Shown piece by piece: positions 1-8,524 of a DNA stretch of 64,000 nt. A model generated the notes under the pieces. It saw only the letters and a list, made by a program, of their open reading frames with translations. It made no database searches and was not told the DNA's origin. Both the position numbers and the translations under genes were made by a program. Position 1 is the stretch's first letter, and each line of letters begins with the position of its first letter. This DNA is from BOKV01 sp041397525 (lineage in GTDB: Bacteria; Pseudomonadota; Alphaproteobacteria; Rhizobiales; Rhizobiaceae): the NCBI GenBank assembly GCA_041397525.1, contig JAWKWL010000004.1, positions 372,001 through 436,000 on the forward strand. Direction: 5' to 3'.

Positions 1-251
1 TACCAGTCGTCGCGCCAGCGAAAGGCTGCAATTGCCAGAACGATTGATGTATCGAAAGCGCAGGCGCTGGCCACCATGGCCGGAACTTCGGCTCCAGGAA
101 CGCCCAGAACCTGGCCATAGATATTGAACACGAGATCATGGATCTCGCGGGAAAAGAATGCGGTGCCGAAGTTGATGTCGTTGGCGCTCAGTCCGTACCA
201 ACCCCAGAAGAGGAACATCGGTGCTGCCCACAATATCAGTATGATGCGCAT
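1..251 (-). CDS. DUF6105 family membrane protein, 3' end cut off by window edge
   Basis: The first 83 residues of a small protein are visible; the gene runs off the left edge. The start is hydrophobic (MRIILILWAAPMFLFWGWYG), and a second hydrophobic stretch lies near residues 60-75 before an FRWRDDW segment. This pattern matches the small DUF6105 family of Hyphomicrobiales as I remember it. The function of that family is unknown. An AGAGGGG ribosome-binding site sits just upstream of the ATG. Two TTAA-containing half-sites lie 70-90 bases upstream (see findings). The family name is recalled and not searched; that it is a small membrane protein is visible in the sequence. Confidence 0.6.
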   Translation of the reverse strand, partial: MRIILILWAAPMFLFWGWYGLSANDINFGTAFFSREIHDLVFNIYGQVLGVPGAEVPAMVASACAFDTSIVLAIAAFRWRDDW

Positions 252-336
252 GTTTCCCCTCTTTCGTGTCCTTCCACCATGGATGGCCTTGGAAAGATGC
301 GCAACGTTTACCGATTGTTAGGGTTAACAAACATGG

Positions 337-1728
337 TTAACCAATCGTGAAGGCCATGTTGGGGGAAAGCCAGAATGGCGCCAGGTGCGAGGCAAGATTT
401 GAAAACGGCATGACCTCCTCGTGCAGAGAGATGCCGAGCTTTTCTTGCATGAAATTGCGCCGCGCCTGGATGCGTTCCCAGGCATGCGGCCAACGCTCGG
501 CAAATTCATCCCTTCCCGCATCGTCAAGCATTGCAAACCCGTCTTCCATATTGGCGGTGAACCACGGGCTGCCGGTTGCCGGAATGACATCGACCTGCAA
601 AGCCATGTTGGTGGCAAGCCTGGCCTCACTCTTTCTTGAAACGGGCGAATGCATCCACTCGTCGAGGTGAATCAGGTGACCCGGATTGAGCGTGACCCCG
701 AAGAACGGGTCACCGATCCGGCTCATCACCGCGTCGTAAAGGTCTCCTCCGCGCACGCCAATCGCCAACAATTCCAGCCATGCACTAACCGCTTCGAAAT
801 AGGGGGCGGCGAGCTTTTCGACATAATCGCGGATGTTTTCAGGCAAATCGTCAGCACTTTCAGCGAGCCAGCCATTGCGGCAGTTGAGCGCTCCCTGAAC
901 GCCATAGGCCGTGGTGACGGCCTCGCCCCTCTCAACCAGTTTCGATGTCGGGCTGGGCAAGCCGAACCAGGCGCGTTCACCGCTTGAGAACATCACGTGG
1001 CAGGATAGCGGCAGGCCGTTGGTCTGCATCAGCGAAGCAGCCTCGAATTCGCGCATTCCGGGCCTTGTGCCACGAAGGACGCGCTTCACCGCTTCGGAAG
1101 TATGGCAGGCTGCAAATTCGAACCGCGCCAATTCTTCCAGTTCCAGTTTCGCCCGCAATCCGGTTTCGGGGTGCATGAACAGTGCGCCGGCATTGACCAC
1201 CCTGCCCTTCCCGCCGGCAATCGCACGGATCGTGTCGGCAATATAGGCCGGAATTTCAAGCCAGTTCTGCCCGTCTGGCATTTCCAGCGGACCGAAATAT
1301 TTCCATCCTGCCACGCCGATGGTGTGACCAGTTTTCAGTCCCGCATCGCGCAATGCTTCCTCCAGCACCGGCGTTTTCGAGCGGTCTTGCCCCATCAGGC
1401 CCATTGGCGGATAGAGCACGGTCTGCGGTTTCAACGGTGACGCAGCGGCCACGCCATGGTTTTCCAGTCCGGCAAAGATTACCGGTTCGCCAGCGGCAGG
1501 CAGAACCAACAGTGCTTCCTCGAAACGCGGGTCGAAACCGGTAAGCCATGCCATGTTGGCGCAATGTTCGCGGTCAGCATAGATCACCAGGCTTCCAAGT
1601 CCGGCATCGGATATACGCCTGCGCAGGCGGTCAAGGCGGTTGCGGTAAATGTCAGCGTCAAGTTCCGGCATCTCGACTGGCACGCCGAATTCCGGCAACC
1701 GGATTTCCTTCAGTCTGGCCTTGCGCAT
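337..1728 (-). CDS. M24 (creatinase/Xaa-Pro peptidase) family protein, probably not a standard metallopeptidase
   Basis: A protein of about 463 residues with a creatinase-type N-terminal domain (NRLDRLRRRISDAGLGSLVI, then NMAWLTGFDPRFEEAL) and a C-terminal pita-bread domain of the M24 family. M24 peptidases normally bind two metals through two Asp, one His and two Glu. Here the His region is recognisable (NPGHLIHLDEW) and one Glu remains (ANMEDGFAM), but the Asp-Asp segment has become AVTTAYG...LNCRNGW and the first Glu position reads LQVDVIP. Peptidase activity is therefore doubtful; it may be a pseudoenzyme or have another activity. The start at 1728 is preferred over an upstream ATG because GGAGG lies 7 bases before it. 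The gene is followed by short non-coding DNA and then DUF6105. Confidence 0.75.
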   Translation of the reverse strand: MRKARLKEIRLPEFGVPVEMPELDADIYRNRLDRLRRRISDAGLGSLVIYADREHCANMAWLTGFDPRFEEALLVLPAAGEPVIFAGLENHGVAAASPLKPQTVLYPPMGLMGQDRSKTPVLEEALRDAGLKTGHTIGVAGWKYFGPLEMPDGQNWLEIPAYIADTIRAIAGGKGRVVNAGALFMHPETGLRAKLELEELARFEFAACHTSEAVKRVLRGTRPGMREFEAASLMQTNGLPLSCHVMFSSGERAWFGLPSPTSKLVERGEAVTTAYGVQGALNCRNGWLAESADDLPENIRDYVEKLAAPYFEAVSAWLELLAIGVRGGDLYDAVMSRIGDPFFGVTLNPGHLIHLDEWMHSPVSRKSEARLATNMALQVDVIPATGSPWFTANMEDGFAMLDDAGRDEFAERWPHAWERIQARRNFMQEKLGISLHEEVMPFSNLASHLAPFWLSPNMAFTIG

Positions 1729-1767
1729 TGGTGCCTCCGAATGATCGAATCGATGCGCGATCATAGA

Positions 1768-1801
1768 CGAAAAGAACGGCCCTGCACTTGCGTACAGGGC
1801 C
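1768..1801 (-). terminator. Intrinsic terminator after the OmpA-like gene
   Basis: On the minus strand GGCCCTG and CAGGGCC form a stem with a 10-base loop, followed by the U-rich GTTCTTTTCG. It lies 25 bases past the stop of the OmpA-family gene and just before the M24 gene. Confidence 0.6.
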
Positions 1802-1825
1802 TGCTCGCAGAACCATCAAGCCTGA

Positions 1826-2692
1826 TCAGCCGGCGCCCAGATTGATGATTTCCACCCGGCGGTTCTGCCCGGAATTGGGTGCGTCGGGATATTTCAGCAA
1901 GCGCTCGCCATAGCCCTCCGGCTCAAGCCGCTCTTCCGAGACGCCGGCATAATTGATGAGGAAGTCCGAGACCGCCCGGGCGCGGCGCAGGGACAGATCA
2001 TCATTGTAGCCGTCGCTCCCGGCAGCATCCGTGTGACCTGCTATGACAAAACGCTCCGATCCCAGGCTCTCATCGTTGAGTGCCTCGCCCAGAATGATCA
2101 GCTGGCGCACTGATTTGGGGTCGATCCGGTCAGAATCATATTCGAAGAGAATTTCAAGATCGATGCGACCGCTACCGGGATAGTTGGTTGCCACGGTTGT
2201 CACATCCTCTTCGACCGGTCTTTGCTGGCGAACATCAAGGCCGCGAACCTCGTCCTGCACGCGGGCAGGCTTCTTGCTGGCGACCCGTACCGGGTTTTCG
2301 ACACTCTGCGGTGCACGGCTTGCGGCAACCGCCGGTGCCTGCGGTTGTGGGGCGCGACGCTTGACCACCCGGGGCGGGTTTGGTTCTGGCGCACGGAACT
2401 CAGCGACCGGCGGGTGTTGCGGTTGTGGCGGGCGCATTGTCTGGACGCGGCCATTTTGCGGCTGGGGTGCCCGACGCATTACAACGGGTCCGGCCTGCTG
2501 TTGTGAAGGGGCGCGCCGCTTTTTGATGCGCGGCTGGCCCGACTGGGGCTGCTGCAATTGCATTATGATCTGTTGTTGGGTGAAGACAGTTTGTGCCTGC
2601 GCCGAACTTCCCGACAGGGCGACCATCGGCAATGACAGTCCGAGGATCGCGCCGAAGATTGGCAATGCTGCGAATGCGGAATTGGGTTTCAT
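1826..2692 (-). CDS. OmpA-family outer membrane/peptidoglycan-binding protein with Pro-Gln repeats
   Basis: A protein of 288 residues. It has a signal peptide (residues 1 to about 33, ending SSAQAQ), a basic Pro/Gln-rich middle with about six imperfect RRAPQPQ-type units, and a C-terminal OmpA_C domain. The domain shows LEILFEYDSDRIDP, the peptidoglycan-binding region VIAGHTDAAGSDGYND, and LEPEGYGERL...NRRVEI. OmpA_C domains bind diaminopimelate peptidoglycan non-covalently. The repeat region is probably an extended periplasmic spacer. The ATG at 2692 has AGGAG 7 bases upstream; another ATG at 2698 is possible. It lies 94 bases downstream of the caspase-WD40 gene on the same strand, so the two may be cotranscribed. 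Confidence 0.8.
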   Translation of the reverse strand: MKPNSAFAALPIFGAILGLSLPMVALSGSSAQAQTVFTQQQIIMQLQQPQSGQPRIKKRRAPSQQQAGPVVMRRAPQPQNGRVQTMRPPQPQHPPVAEFRAPEPNPPRVVKRRAPQPQAPAVAASRAPQSVENPVRVASKKPARVQDEVRGLDVRQQRPVEEDVTTVATNYPGSGRIDLEILFEYDSDRIDPKSVRQLIILGEALNDESLGSERFVIAGHTDAAGSDGYNDDLSLRRARAVSDFLINYAGVSEERLEPEGYGERLLKYPDAPNSGQNRRVEIINLGAG

Positions 2693-2786
2693 TGTCATGC
2701 TCCTGTTTTGGACGCTGTTCAGCCATCCGTTTGCCGGTTCTTCACCGGCGGTTGTACCCCTGAATTCCCTTTGCCCTGCCTCAGCT

Positions 2787-4676
2787 TCAACTCCCGTTGT
2801 GGAAGTCGAAATGCAGGATCGCTGAACCATGATCGAGATCGGCAAGAACATGGCGTGCATCGCGGTCCCACAGCTTCAGCGATCCGTCAAAACCCGTTGA
2901 GATCATTATCGTGGTATTGTCGGCTGTCATGAATTTCGCGCCCGAGGCAACGTCGTCATGCGCGCGCAGCTGCCGGACGGGACGGTCTGCGCCTGCAATC
3001 CAGAAGGAGATGACGCCATCAACACCAGTAGTGACATATTCCGCGCTGCCTTCGAGCATGTCGATGGATGATATCCAGCCATGACCTGCATCAAAGGCTG
3101 CAATGATGCGGCCCGTGGCGATATTGATATGCGCAATGGTGCCATCCTCATGAGTAGCGATGACAACCGACTTTCCAAGAAAGCCGATATCGGTGATCTC
3201 CTTGCCCGGCAGGGTGTTGATGCGCGACAGCACTTCACCGTCGGAAAGCCTTGTGACAACAATTGTTCCATCGCCAGATGCCGTCACGGCGGTCTTGCGA
3301 TCGGCCGCAACCAGGATTGGCGAAATGATGTCCGTATGCGGTTGGACCTGCCAGGCAATGGCGAAGCTGTCCGCTTCAATTGCGGCAAGCGAGCCTTCCT
3401 CGCCCCCCAGAATCAATCGGTGATTATCCGCTTCACTGATCGCCGTGACCCGGAATCCGGGGTAAATGGCGTTCTGCTTCTTGAATTGCGGGACAGAATA
3501 GGAAAACAACCCGCCATCGGTGGTGGCAACTGCCAGCCTTGTACCACCGGCGGTAAAACGCAATGTTGAAATTCCGATCTTCTCGCCCTCGAGTTCGGAG
3601 ATCAGTTTGCGGGTGGACGCATCCCAAAGCCTAATGCTGTCTTTTTCACCGCCCGTCACGACCATGGCGCGTGAAGCGCTTTCACTTTCTTGCGACGGAT
3701 TGCGGCTCACGGTTGGGATAGACTGCTTCGATGGAATGTTGCTGATCGCCGGACCATCGGTCTCGTCAGGCAGGCTTGCAAGCTTCACACCATCACTGTT
3801 TTCTTGCTCCTCCACGACAGAAGGGGTTTCAACAAAACGGAATTCACCCAGCACGGCATCATAGTAGGCGGGCGTCTGCTCATGGCGTACGGTCTGGGCC
3901 AATACACGGACCTGGCGGCGGACTTCGCGTGCGGTGTCCACCAGATCGAGATCAGAACGGGAAATCAGCGGGATCAGCGTACGGGTGAATACGGAATTGG
4001 GATCAGTGTCATCATCACCCAGGCGGTCCAGCGCAGTTTCCCCGATATCGGCGGAATACATGACGAAGGTTCCCTGAGGTGCGGAAATTCGCGCCAGTCC
4101 GCCATTTCCGGCAATTGATCGAGTAGCGGAACTGGCGAACGGATTGTTTCGGCACGCATCAAGCACAACGACATTGAGGCGCGCATCGCGCTCGCGCAGG
4201 CGCTCGAGAATGTCATCGAGCGCCACCGACTCTGCCTCGATGAAACCGGAGCCGCCAGCATCAGCGTCCGGCACATCCACCGGAAGCAGGTAGTTCTTGC
4301 CGCCGATCTCGACACCGTGGCCGGCATAAAAAACCATGGCGACATCACCGGGCCTGACCGATTGGACAAAATTCTGGATCGCACGGTTCATGTCGCGGCG
4401 CTCGACATCATTGGCACGGCTGACCGTGAACCCCAGTTGGGCAAGCGTGTCGCCTATCGCATTGGCATCGTTCACTGCCTTCTTGAGTTTCGCTATGTTG
4501 GTGTAGTTGTCATTGCCAATGACTAGTGCCAGCCGCGACTCCGCCCTTGAGCCGCCAACCTGCAATACAAGCATGCAAACAAGCACTATCAACCCCGTCG
4601 AGAAACGGGCGAAGGCTGTGGTTATGCTGGTCGTTTGTCTGGCAGCGGCGGGCATTGCGGTATCTCTTTTCCCCAT
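2787..4676 (-). CDS. Secreted caspase-family (C14) protein with C-terminal WD40 propeller
   Basis: A protein of 629 residues. A hydrophobic segment at about 27-40 acts as signal peptide or membrane anchor. The peptidase C14 domain follows (about 45-270): RLALVIGNDNY, the catalytic His in VFYAGHG (H119) and the catalytic Cys in LDACRNNPF (C174), so the dyad is intact. A linker (about 270-340) leads to about seven beta-propeller repeats with WD-type ends such as RLWDAST and LKLWDRD. Bacterial orthocaspases usually cleave after basic residues; the substrate here is unknown. Targeting suggests action in the periplasm. A second in-frame ATG at 4655 could be the start. The 3' neighbour is an OmpA-family gene on the same strand. 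Confidence 0.82.
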   Translation of the reverse strand: MGKRDTAMPAAARQTTSITTAFARFSTGLIVLVCMLVLQVGGSRAESRLALVIGNDNYTNIAKLKKAVNDANAIGDTLAQLGFTVSRANDVERRDMNRAIQNFVQSVRPGDVAMVFYAGHGVEIGGKNYLLPVDVPDADAGGSGFIEAESVALDDILERLRERDARLNVVVLDACRNNPFASSATRSIAGNGGLARISAPQGTFVMYSADIGETALDRLGDDDTDPNSVFTRTLIPLISRSDLDLVDTAREVRRQVRVLAQTVRHEQTPAYYDAVLGEFRFVETPSVVEEQENSDGVKLASLPDETDGPAISNIPSKQSIPTVSRNPSQESESASRAMVVTGGEKDSIRLWDASTRKLISELEGEKIGISTLRFTAGGTRLAVATTDGGLFSYSVPQFKKQNAIYPGFRVTAISEADNHRLILGGEEGSLAAIEADSFAIAWQVQPHTDIISPILVAADRKTAVTASGDGTIVVTRLSDGEVLSRINTLPGKEITDIGFLGKSVVIATHEDGTIAHINIATGRIIAAFDAGHGWISSIDMLEGSAEYVTTGVDGVISFWIAGADRPVRQLRAHDDVASGAKFMTADNTTIMISTGFDGSLKLWDRDARHVLADLDHGSAILHFDFHNGS

Positions 4677-4838
4677 CGGCTAGTGGGCCATTTCCCGATG
4701 AAGATGGGGGTTGCCATTGGCAGCGCATGTGCGCAAATGCACTATGCGAAATCGGCGTGGACCGCCGCTTTTTCGTCAAACCTCCTTTCGCCCGACGCTT
4801 TCCGTCAACTTTCTGCATTTCGTATTGGTCCGCAGTTC

Positions 4839-5774
4839 ATGGATGCCCTTCTTCAATCCCTCCTGCCCATCTTCCTGATCATCATATTGGGGGGTGTGCT
4901 GAAACGGCATCTCATCACCAGCGAAGAAGGCTGGGTGGGCATGGAGCGGCTTGGATATTTCGTACTTTTCCCGATCCTGCTGGCGCGAACACTTTACCGC
5001 ACCGACTTCGCCTCACTGTCAGCGGGGACCGCGGCCCTGGCATTTCTCATTGCCTGTCTGGCGTTGCTGGCCACCATGTACCTGATACGAGCGTTTTTGC
5101 AGCCACTGCTCGGACTGGAGGATCGTGGCTATTCGAGCTTTTATCAATCGACCACGCGCTGGAATGCCTTTGTGATACTGGCAATAGCCGAGCAGATGGG
5201 CAGCGGCCCGTGGCTGGCAATCGTGGCAATTGCCATCGGCACGATGATCGTTCCGATCAATATCGTGAACATCATGGTACTGACGGCACTTGGGCGCGGC
5301 AGTGGCAATCAGCAATCCTTCGTGATGCAGGTGATCCGCAATCCGCTGATAGTCGGGGTGGCGATCGGACTTGGTATCAATGCATCCGGCTTGAGCATAC
5401 CAGGCCCGCTTGACATAACGCTGGAACTACTGGCGCGGATTACCCTGCCGCTTGGACTGCTGCTGATTGGTGCCGGATTGCGGGTGCGCATGCCGGGGCG
5501 CGACATGGTCGCAGTTGCACTGTCTTCGGCGTTGAAGCTCTTCATGATGCCGTTCTTCTTCGGGACAGCCGCCTGGCTACTTGGCATCTCGGGCCAGGAG
5601 TTCATGGCTATGGTGCTTTGCGGAACCGGACCGACGGCGATGAATGGCTATCTTCTGGCAAGGCAGATGGGTGGCGATGCGCCAATGTTTGCTGCAATGG
5701 TCACGGCACAGACAGCACTGTCGTTTTTCACAATACCGCTGGTCATGGCAATCGCGCAGTGGGTGGGTGGATAG
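4839..5774 (+). CDS. AEC-family (auxin efflux carrier-like) transporter
   Basis: A protein of 311 residues with about ten hydrophobic segments, beginning MDALLQSLLPIFLIIILGGV. It keeps AEC features: an N-terminal five-helix half, a hydrophilic middle and a second half with LGLLLIGAGLRVRMPGRD. In bacteria these carriers export organic acids or related metabolites (MdcF/YfdV type). The substrate cannot be read from the sequence. The start was set at 4839 because the length then matches the family; the frame is open further upstream but that part overlaps the divergent caspase gene. No strong ribosome-binding site is visible. It converges with aidB, with 2 bases between the stop codons. Confidence 0.8.
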   Translation: MDALLQSLLPIFLIIILGGVLKRHLITSEEGWVGMERLGYFVLFPILLARTLYRTDFASLSAGTAALAFLIACLALLATMYLIRAFLQPLLGLEDRGYSSFYQSTTRWNAFVILAIAEQMGSGPWLAIVAIAIGTMIVPINIVNIMVLTALGRGSGNQQSFVMQVIRNPLIVGVAIGLGINASGLSIPGPLDITLELLARITLPLGLLLIGAGLRVRMPGRDMVAVALSSALKLFMMPFFFGTAAWLLGISGQEFMAMVLCGTGPTAMNGYLLARQMGGDAPMFAAMVTAQTALSFFTIPLVMAIAQWVGG

Positions 5775-5776
5775 CC

Positions 5777-7450
5777 TCAACCCTGTGGATAAAGCGCATC
5801 CACGATGGCAGCAGCGTCGTGCCGGTTATCGAGCATGCCGTAGGTCGAGCGCCACAAGCCGCCAAGCCGTGTTTCAATGAAAGCATCGGCGATGAAACCA
5901 AGCCCGAGCCGCCGCAATTCGGCACCCGCCGCAGTGATCGCCAGTTGTTCGGCAAGGATGCGAGCAGAGCCCGGATCAGCTTCCGCCATGCCCGCAGCAG
6001 TGCGGATCACCTCGACCGATTTGGCAGCTGCAGCACCTCCCAGATCCTGTTGCAGACCGGTAAGCACGGCGTCAAGAATGCGTCCACCCTTCGAGACAAC
6101 GCGCATGAGGTCAAGGCACATGACATTGCCTGAACCTTCCCAGATCGCGTTGACCGGCGCTTCCCGGTAATGGCGGGCCAGATTGCCATCCTCGATGTAG
6201 CCATTGCCACCGAGGCACTCCATCGCCTCGCCAATCATGGGGGCTGCGGATTTGCAGACCCAGTATTTGACCACCGGCGTCATCAGCCGCGCATATGCGG
6301 CCTGCGAGGCATCCGCGGAAGCCTGATCGAAGGAAGATGCCAGGCGCAGCGACAGGGCTGTGGCGGCCGCCACATCAAGCGCCATGTCGGCAAGCACCCG
6401 CTGCATCAGCGGCTGGTCCGACAGGAGCGCACCCGAAACCATGCGATGGCGGGTGTGATGAACTGCTTCGGCCAGCGAGATCCGCATCAGGCCCGCAGAT
6501 GACACGGCACAATCGAGCCGCGTCAGGGTCACCATTTCTATGATCGTTGGAACGCCCCTGCCCGGTTCTCCCACCGGCCAGGCGAGCGCACCGTGGAATT
6601 CGACTTCGGACGATGCGTTGGACTTGTTGCCAAGCTTGTCCTTGAGGCGCTGGAAGCGCAGTGCGTTAGGCCTTCCGTCGGGCAGTATGCGTGGCAGCAG
6701 GAAACAGCTGAGCCCGGTCTGGTTGCCCTTGCCCTCCATTTGCGCCAGCACCAGAAAGGCATCGCACATGGGAGCTGACATGAACCATTTGTGCCCGGTT
6801 ATCGCCCACATGCCGTCGCCAGCGGGAATAGCGCGCGAAGTATTGGCGCGAACATCGGTTCCGCCCTGCTTTTCGGTCATACCCATTCCGAGCGTGATGC
6901 CGGTCTTCTTCAGCGCGAAATTGTGTGACGGGTCGTATTTGCGAGAACGGATCACCGGCAGCCAGCGAGAAACCGAATTACCGTCACCCATCAGCGCGGC
7001 AACGGCTGCATTGGTCATGGTTACCGGGCACAAATGCCCGGCCTCAACACCCGATGAAAGGAAGAAGCGGGTGGCCCGGGCGAGGTTGCGCAAGCCGCGT
7101 TCTGTCGGGTCATCATCCCAGATCGAGCAATGCAGTCCCAGTGACACACTCTTGCGCATGAAGGCATGCCAGGCAGGATGAAACTCGACCTGGTCGATTC
7201 GATGGCCCTTCGAATCATGCGTCTTGAGTGCCGGCAAATGCCGGTTGGCCAGCCTTGCCATCTCGAAAGTCTCGGCCTGTGCGCACCAGGCCGCATGAGC
7301 GTGCGCGCCTGCCTGCGTTGCATCAGGCAACACGTCGGCAATCCGGCGCAACAGCGGATCGCCATTCCACTGGTTGTGGCCGGCGAAAGGCGGCGACTGG
7401 TTGAACACTTCATGGGTGTCGGTGCTGGACAGATAATCAGATTCGCTCAT
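5777..7450 (-). CDS. aidB: AidB-like acyl-CoA dehydrogenase family protein
   Basis: A protein of 557 residues. The N-terminal extension (HEVFNQSPPFAGHNQWNGDP) is typical of AidB, the flavoprotein induced by alkylating agents in E. coli. It is followed by acyl-CoA dehydrogenase middle and C-terminal domains (GMGMTEKQGGTDVRANTS, GHKWFMSAPMCDAF, MECLGGNGYIEDGNLARHYR, NAIWEGSGNVMCLD). E. coli AidB binds DNA and FAD and is thought to protect DNA from alkylation; its dehydrogenase activity is weak. The gene stands alone here, divergent from pyrB across 114 bases. No alkylation-response partners are visible nearby. Confidence 0.85.
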   Translation of the reverse strand: MSESDYLSSTDTHEVFNQSPPFAGHNQWNGDPLLRRIADVLPDATQAGAHAHAAWCAQAETFEMARLANRHLPALKTHDSKGHRIDQVEFHPAWHAFMRKSVSLGLHCSIWDDDPTERGLRNLARATRFFLSSGVEAGHLCPVTMTNAAVAALMGDGNSVSRWLPVIRSRKYDPSHNFALKKTGITLGMGMTEKQGGTDVRANTSRAIPAGDGMWAITGHKWFMSAPMCDAFLVLAQMEGKGNQTGLSCFLLPRILPDGRPNALRFQRLKDKLGNKSNASSEVEFHGALAWPVGEPGRGVPTIIEMVTLTRLDCAVSSAGLMRISLAEAVHHTRHRMVSGALLSDQPLMQRVLADMALDVAAATALSLRLASSFDQASADASQAAYARLMTPVVKYWVCKSAAPMIGEAMECLGGNGYIEDGNLARHYREAPVNAIWEGSGNVMCLDLMRVVSKGGRILDAVLTGLQQDLGGAAAAKSVEVIRTAAGMAEADPGSARILAEQLAITAAGAELRRLGLGFIADAFIETRLGGLWRSTYGMLDNRHDAAAIVDALYPQG

Positions 7451-7496
7451 GTGTCCACTCTAACTGTTAAACAGGGGATTGGTGCAAGCTATTCAG

Positions 7497-7542
7497 TTGA
7501 AAACATGCACTGACCTGTAAAATCCATTGGCTTTCAAGCCAA
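7497..7542 (+). promoter_or_regulatory. Possible pyrB promoter and operator-like palindrome
   Basis: TTGAAA (7497-7502) and TAAAAT (7518-7523) resemble -35 and -10 boxes, though the spacing is short at 15 bases. A perfect 7-base inverted repeat, TTGGCTT-TC-AAGCCAA (7527-7542), follows 22 bases before the pyrB ATG. It could be an operator or a leader hairpin. The promoter call is weak; the palindrome is certain. Confidence 0.35.
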
Positions 7543-7564
7543 GCCACCCTATACGGGCATTTTA

Positions 7565-8524
7565 ATGAACAATATTCAGCAGCCCCATTTCCCGCATCGT
7601 CATCTGCTCGGCATAGCCGAATTGACGGCCGCAGATATTATGTACCTTCTCGACAAGGCCGAGGAGGCTGTATCCGTTTCACGTCAGCGGAACAAGAAGA
7701 AGGCCGTTTTGCAAGGCCGCACACAGATCAACCTGTTCTTCGAAGCCTCGACCCGGACGCAGTCCTCGTTTGAGCTTGCGGGCAAGCGGCTTGGCGCTGA
7801 CGTGATGAACATGTCCGTCGGCTCTTCCTCGGTCAAGAAGGGAGAGACGCTGATCGATACCGCCATGACACTCAATGCGATGCAGCCGGACCTGCTGGTG
7901 GTGCGTCACCAATCAGCAGGTGCGGTGGAGTTGCTGGCGCAGAAAGTAGGCTGCTCGGTCATCAACGCGGGGGATGGAGCGCATGAACATCCGACCCAGG
8001 CATTGCTCGACGCACTGACCATCCGCCGTCACAAGGGCGCAATGTCGAAACTGACGGTTGCCATTTGCGGTGACATCCTGCATTCGCGCGTCGCCCGCTC
8101 CAACATTCTGTTGCTGAATGCACTTGGCGCGCGCGTGCGCGTCATTGCACCCTCGACCCTCCTGCCTTCCGGTATCGAAAAACTCGGCGTGGAGGTGTTT
8201 CGCCGGATGGAAGACGGATTGAAGGACTGCGATGTGGTCATGATGCTTCGCCTGCAGCGGGAGCGGATGGCCGGCGCGCTGGTTCCTTCGGTGCGTGAAT
8301 ATTTCAGGTTTTTCGGGCTGGACAGTGAAAAACTGAAACTGGCCCGCAAGGATGCGCTCGTCATGCACCCGGGACCAATGAACCGTGGCGTGGAGATCGC
8401 CTCGGAGGTCGCGGATGGCGCACAGAGCGTGATCGAAGAGCAGGTTGAAATGGGTGTTGCCGTTCGGATGGCGGTGATCGAGACCCTGATTGGCGACAAC
8501 AAGGGGGCTGCACGCAATGGCTGA
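7565..8524 (+). CDS. pyrB: Aspartate carbamoyltransferase catalytic chain
   Basis: A protein of 319 residues catalysing the first committed step of pyrimidine synthesis, carbamoyl phosphate plus aspartate to carbamoyl aspartate. The carbamoyl-phosphate loop reads FFEASTRTQSSFELA, close to the usual FFEPSTRT-SFE. VSVGSSSVKKGE-type and GDGAHEHPTQALLDA motifs and the C-terminal HPGPMNRGVEI are present. No PyrI regulatory subunit is nearby. The downstream gene, a degenerate dihydroorotase, overlaps its end by 8 bases. This arrangement is known from class A transcarbamoylases, where PyrB and PyrC or PyrC' form a large complex. Confidence 0.95.
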   Translation: MNNIQQPHFPHRHLLGIAELTAADIMYLLDKAEEAVSVSRQRNKKKAVLQGRTQINLFFEASTRTQSSFELAGKRLGADVMNMSVGSSSVKKGETLIDTAMTLNAMQPDLLVVRHQSAGAVELLAQKVGCSVINAGDGAHEHPTQALLDALTIRRHKGAMSKLTVAICGDILHSRVARSNILLLNALGARVRVIAPSTLLPSGIEKLGVEVFRRMEDGLKDCDVVMMLRLQRERMAGALVPSVREYFRFFGLDSEKLKLARKDALVMHPGPMNRGVEIASEVADGAQSVIEEQVEMGVAVRMAVIETLIGDNKGAARNG

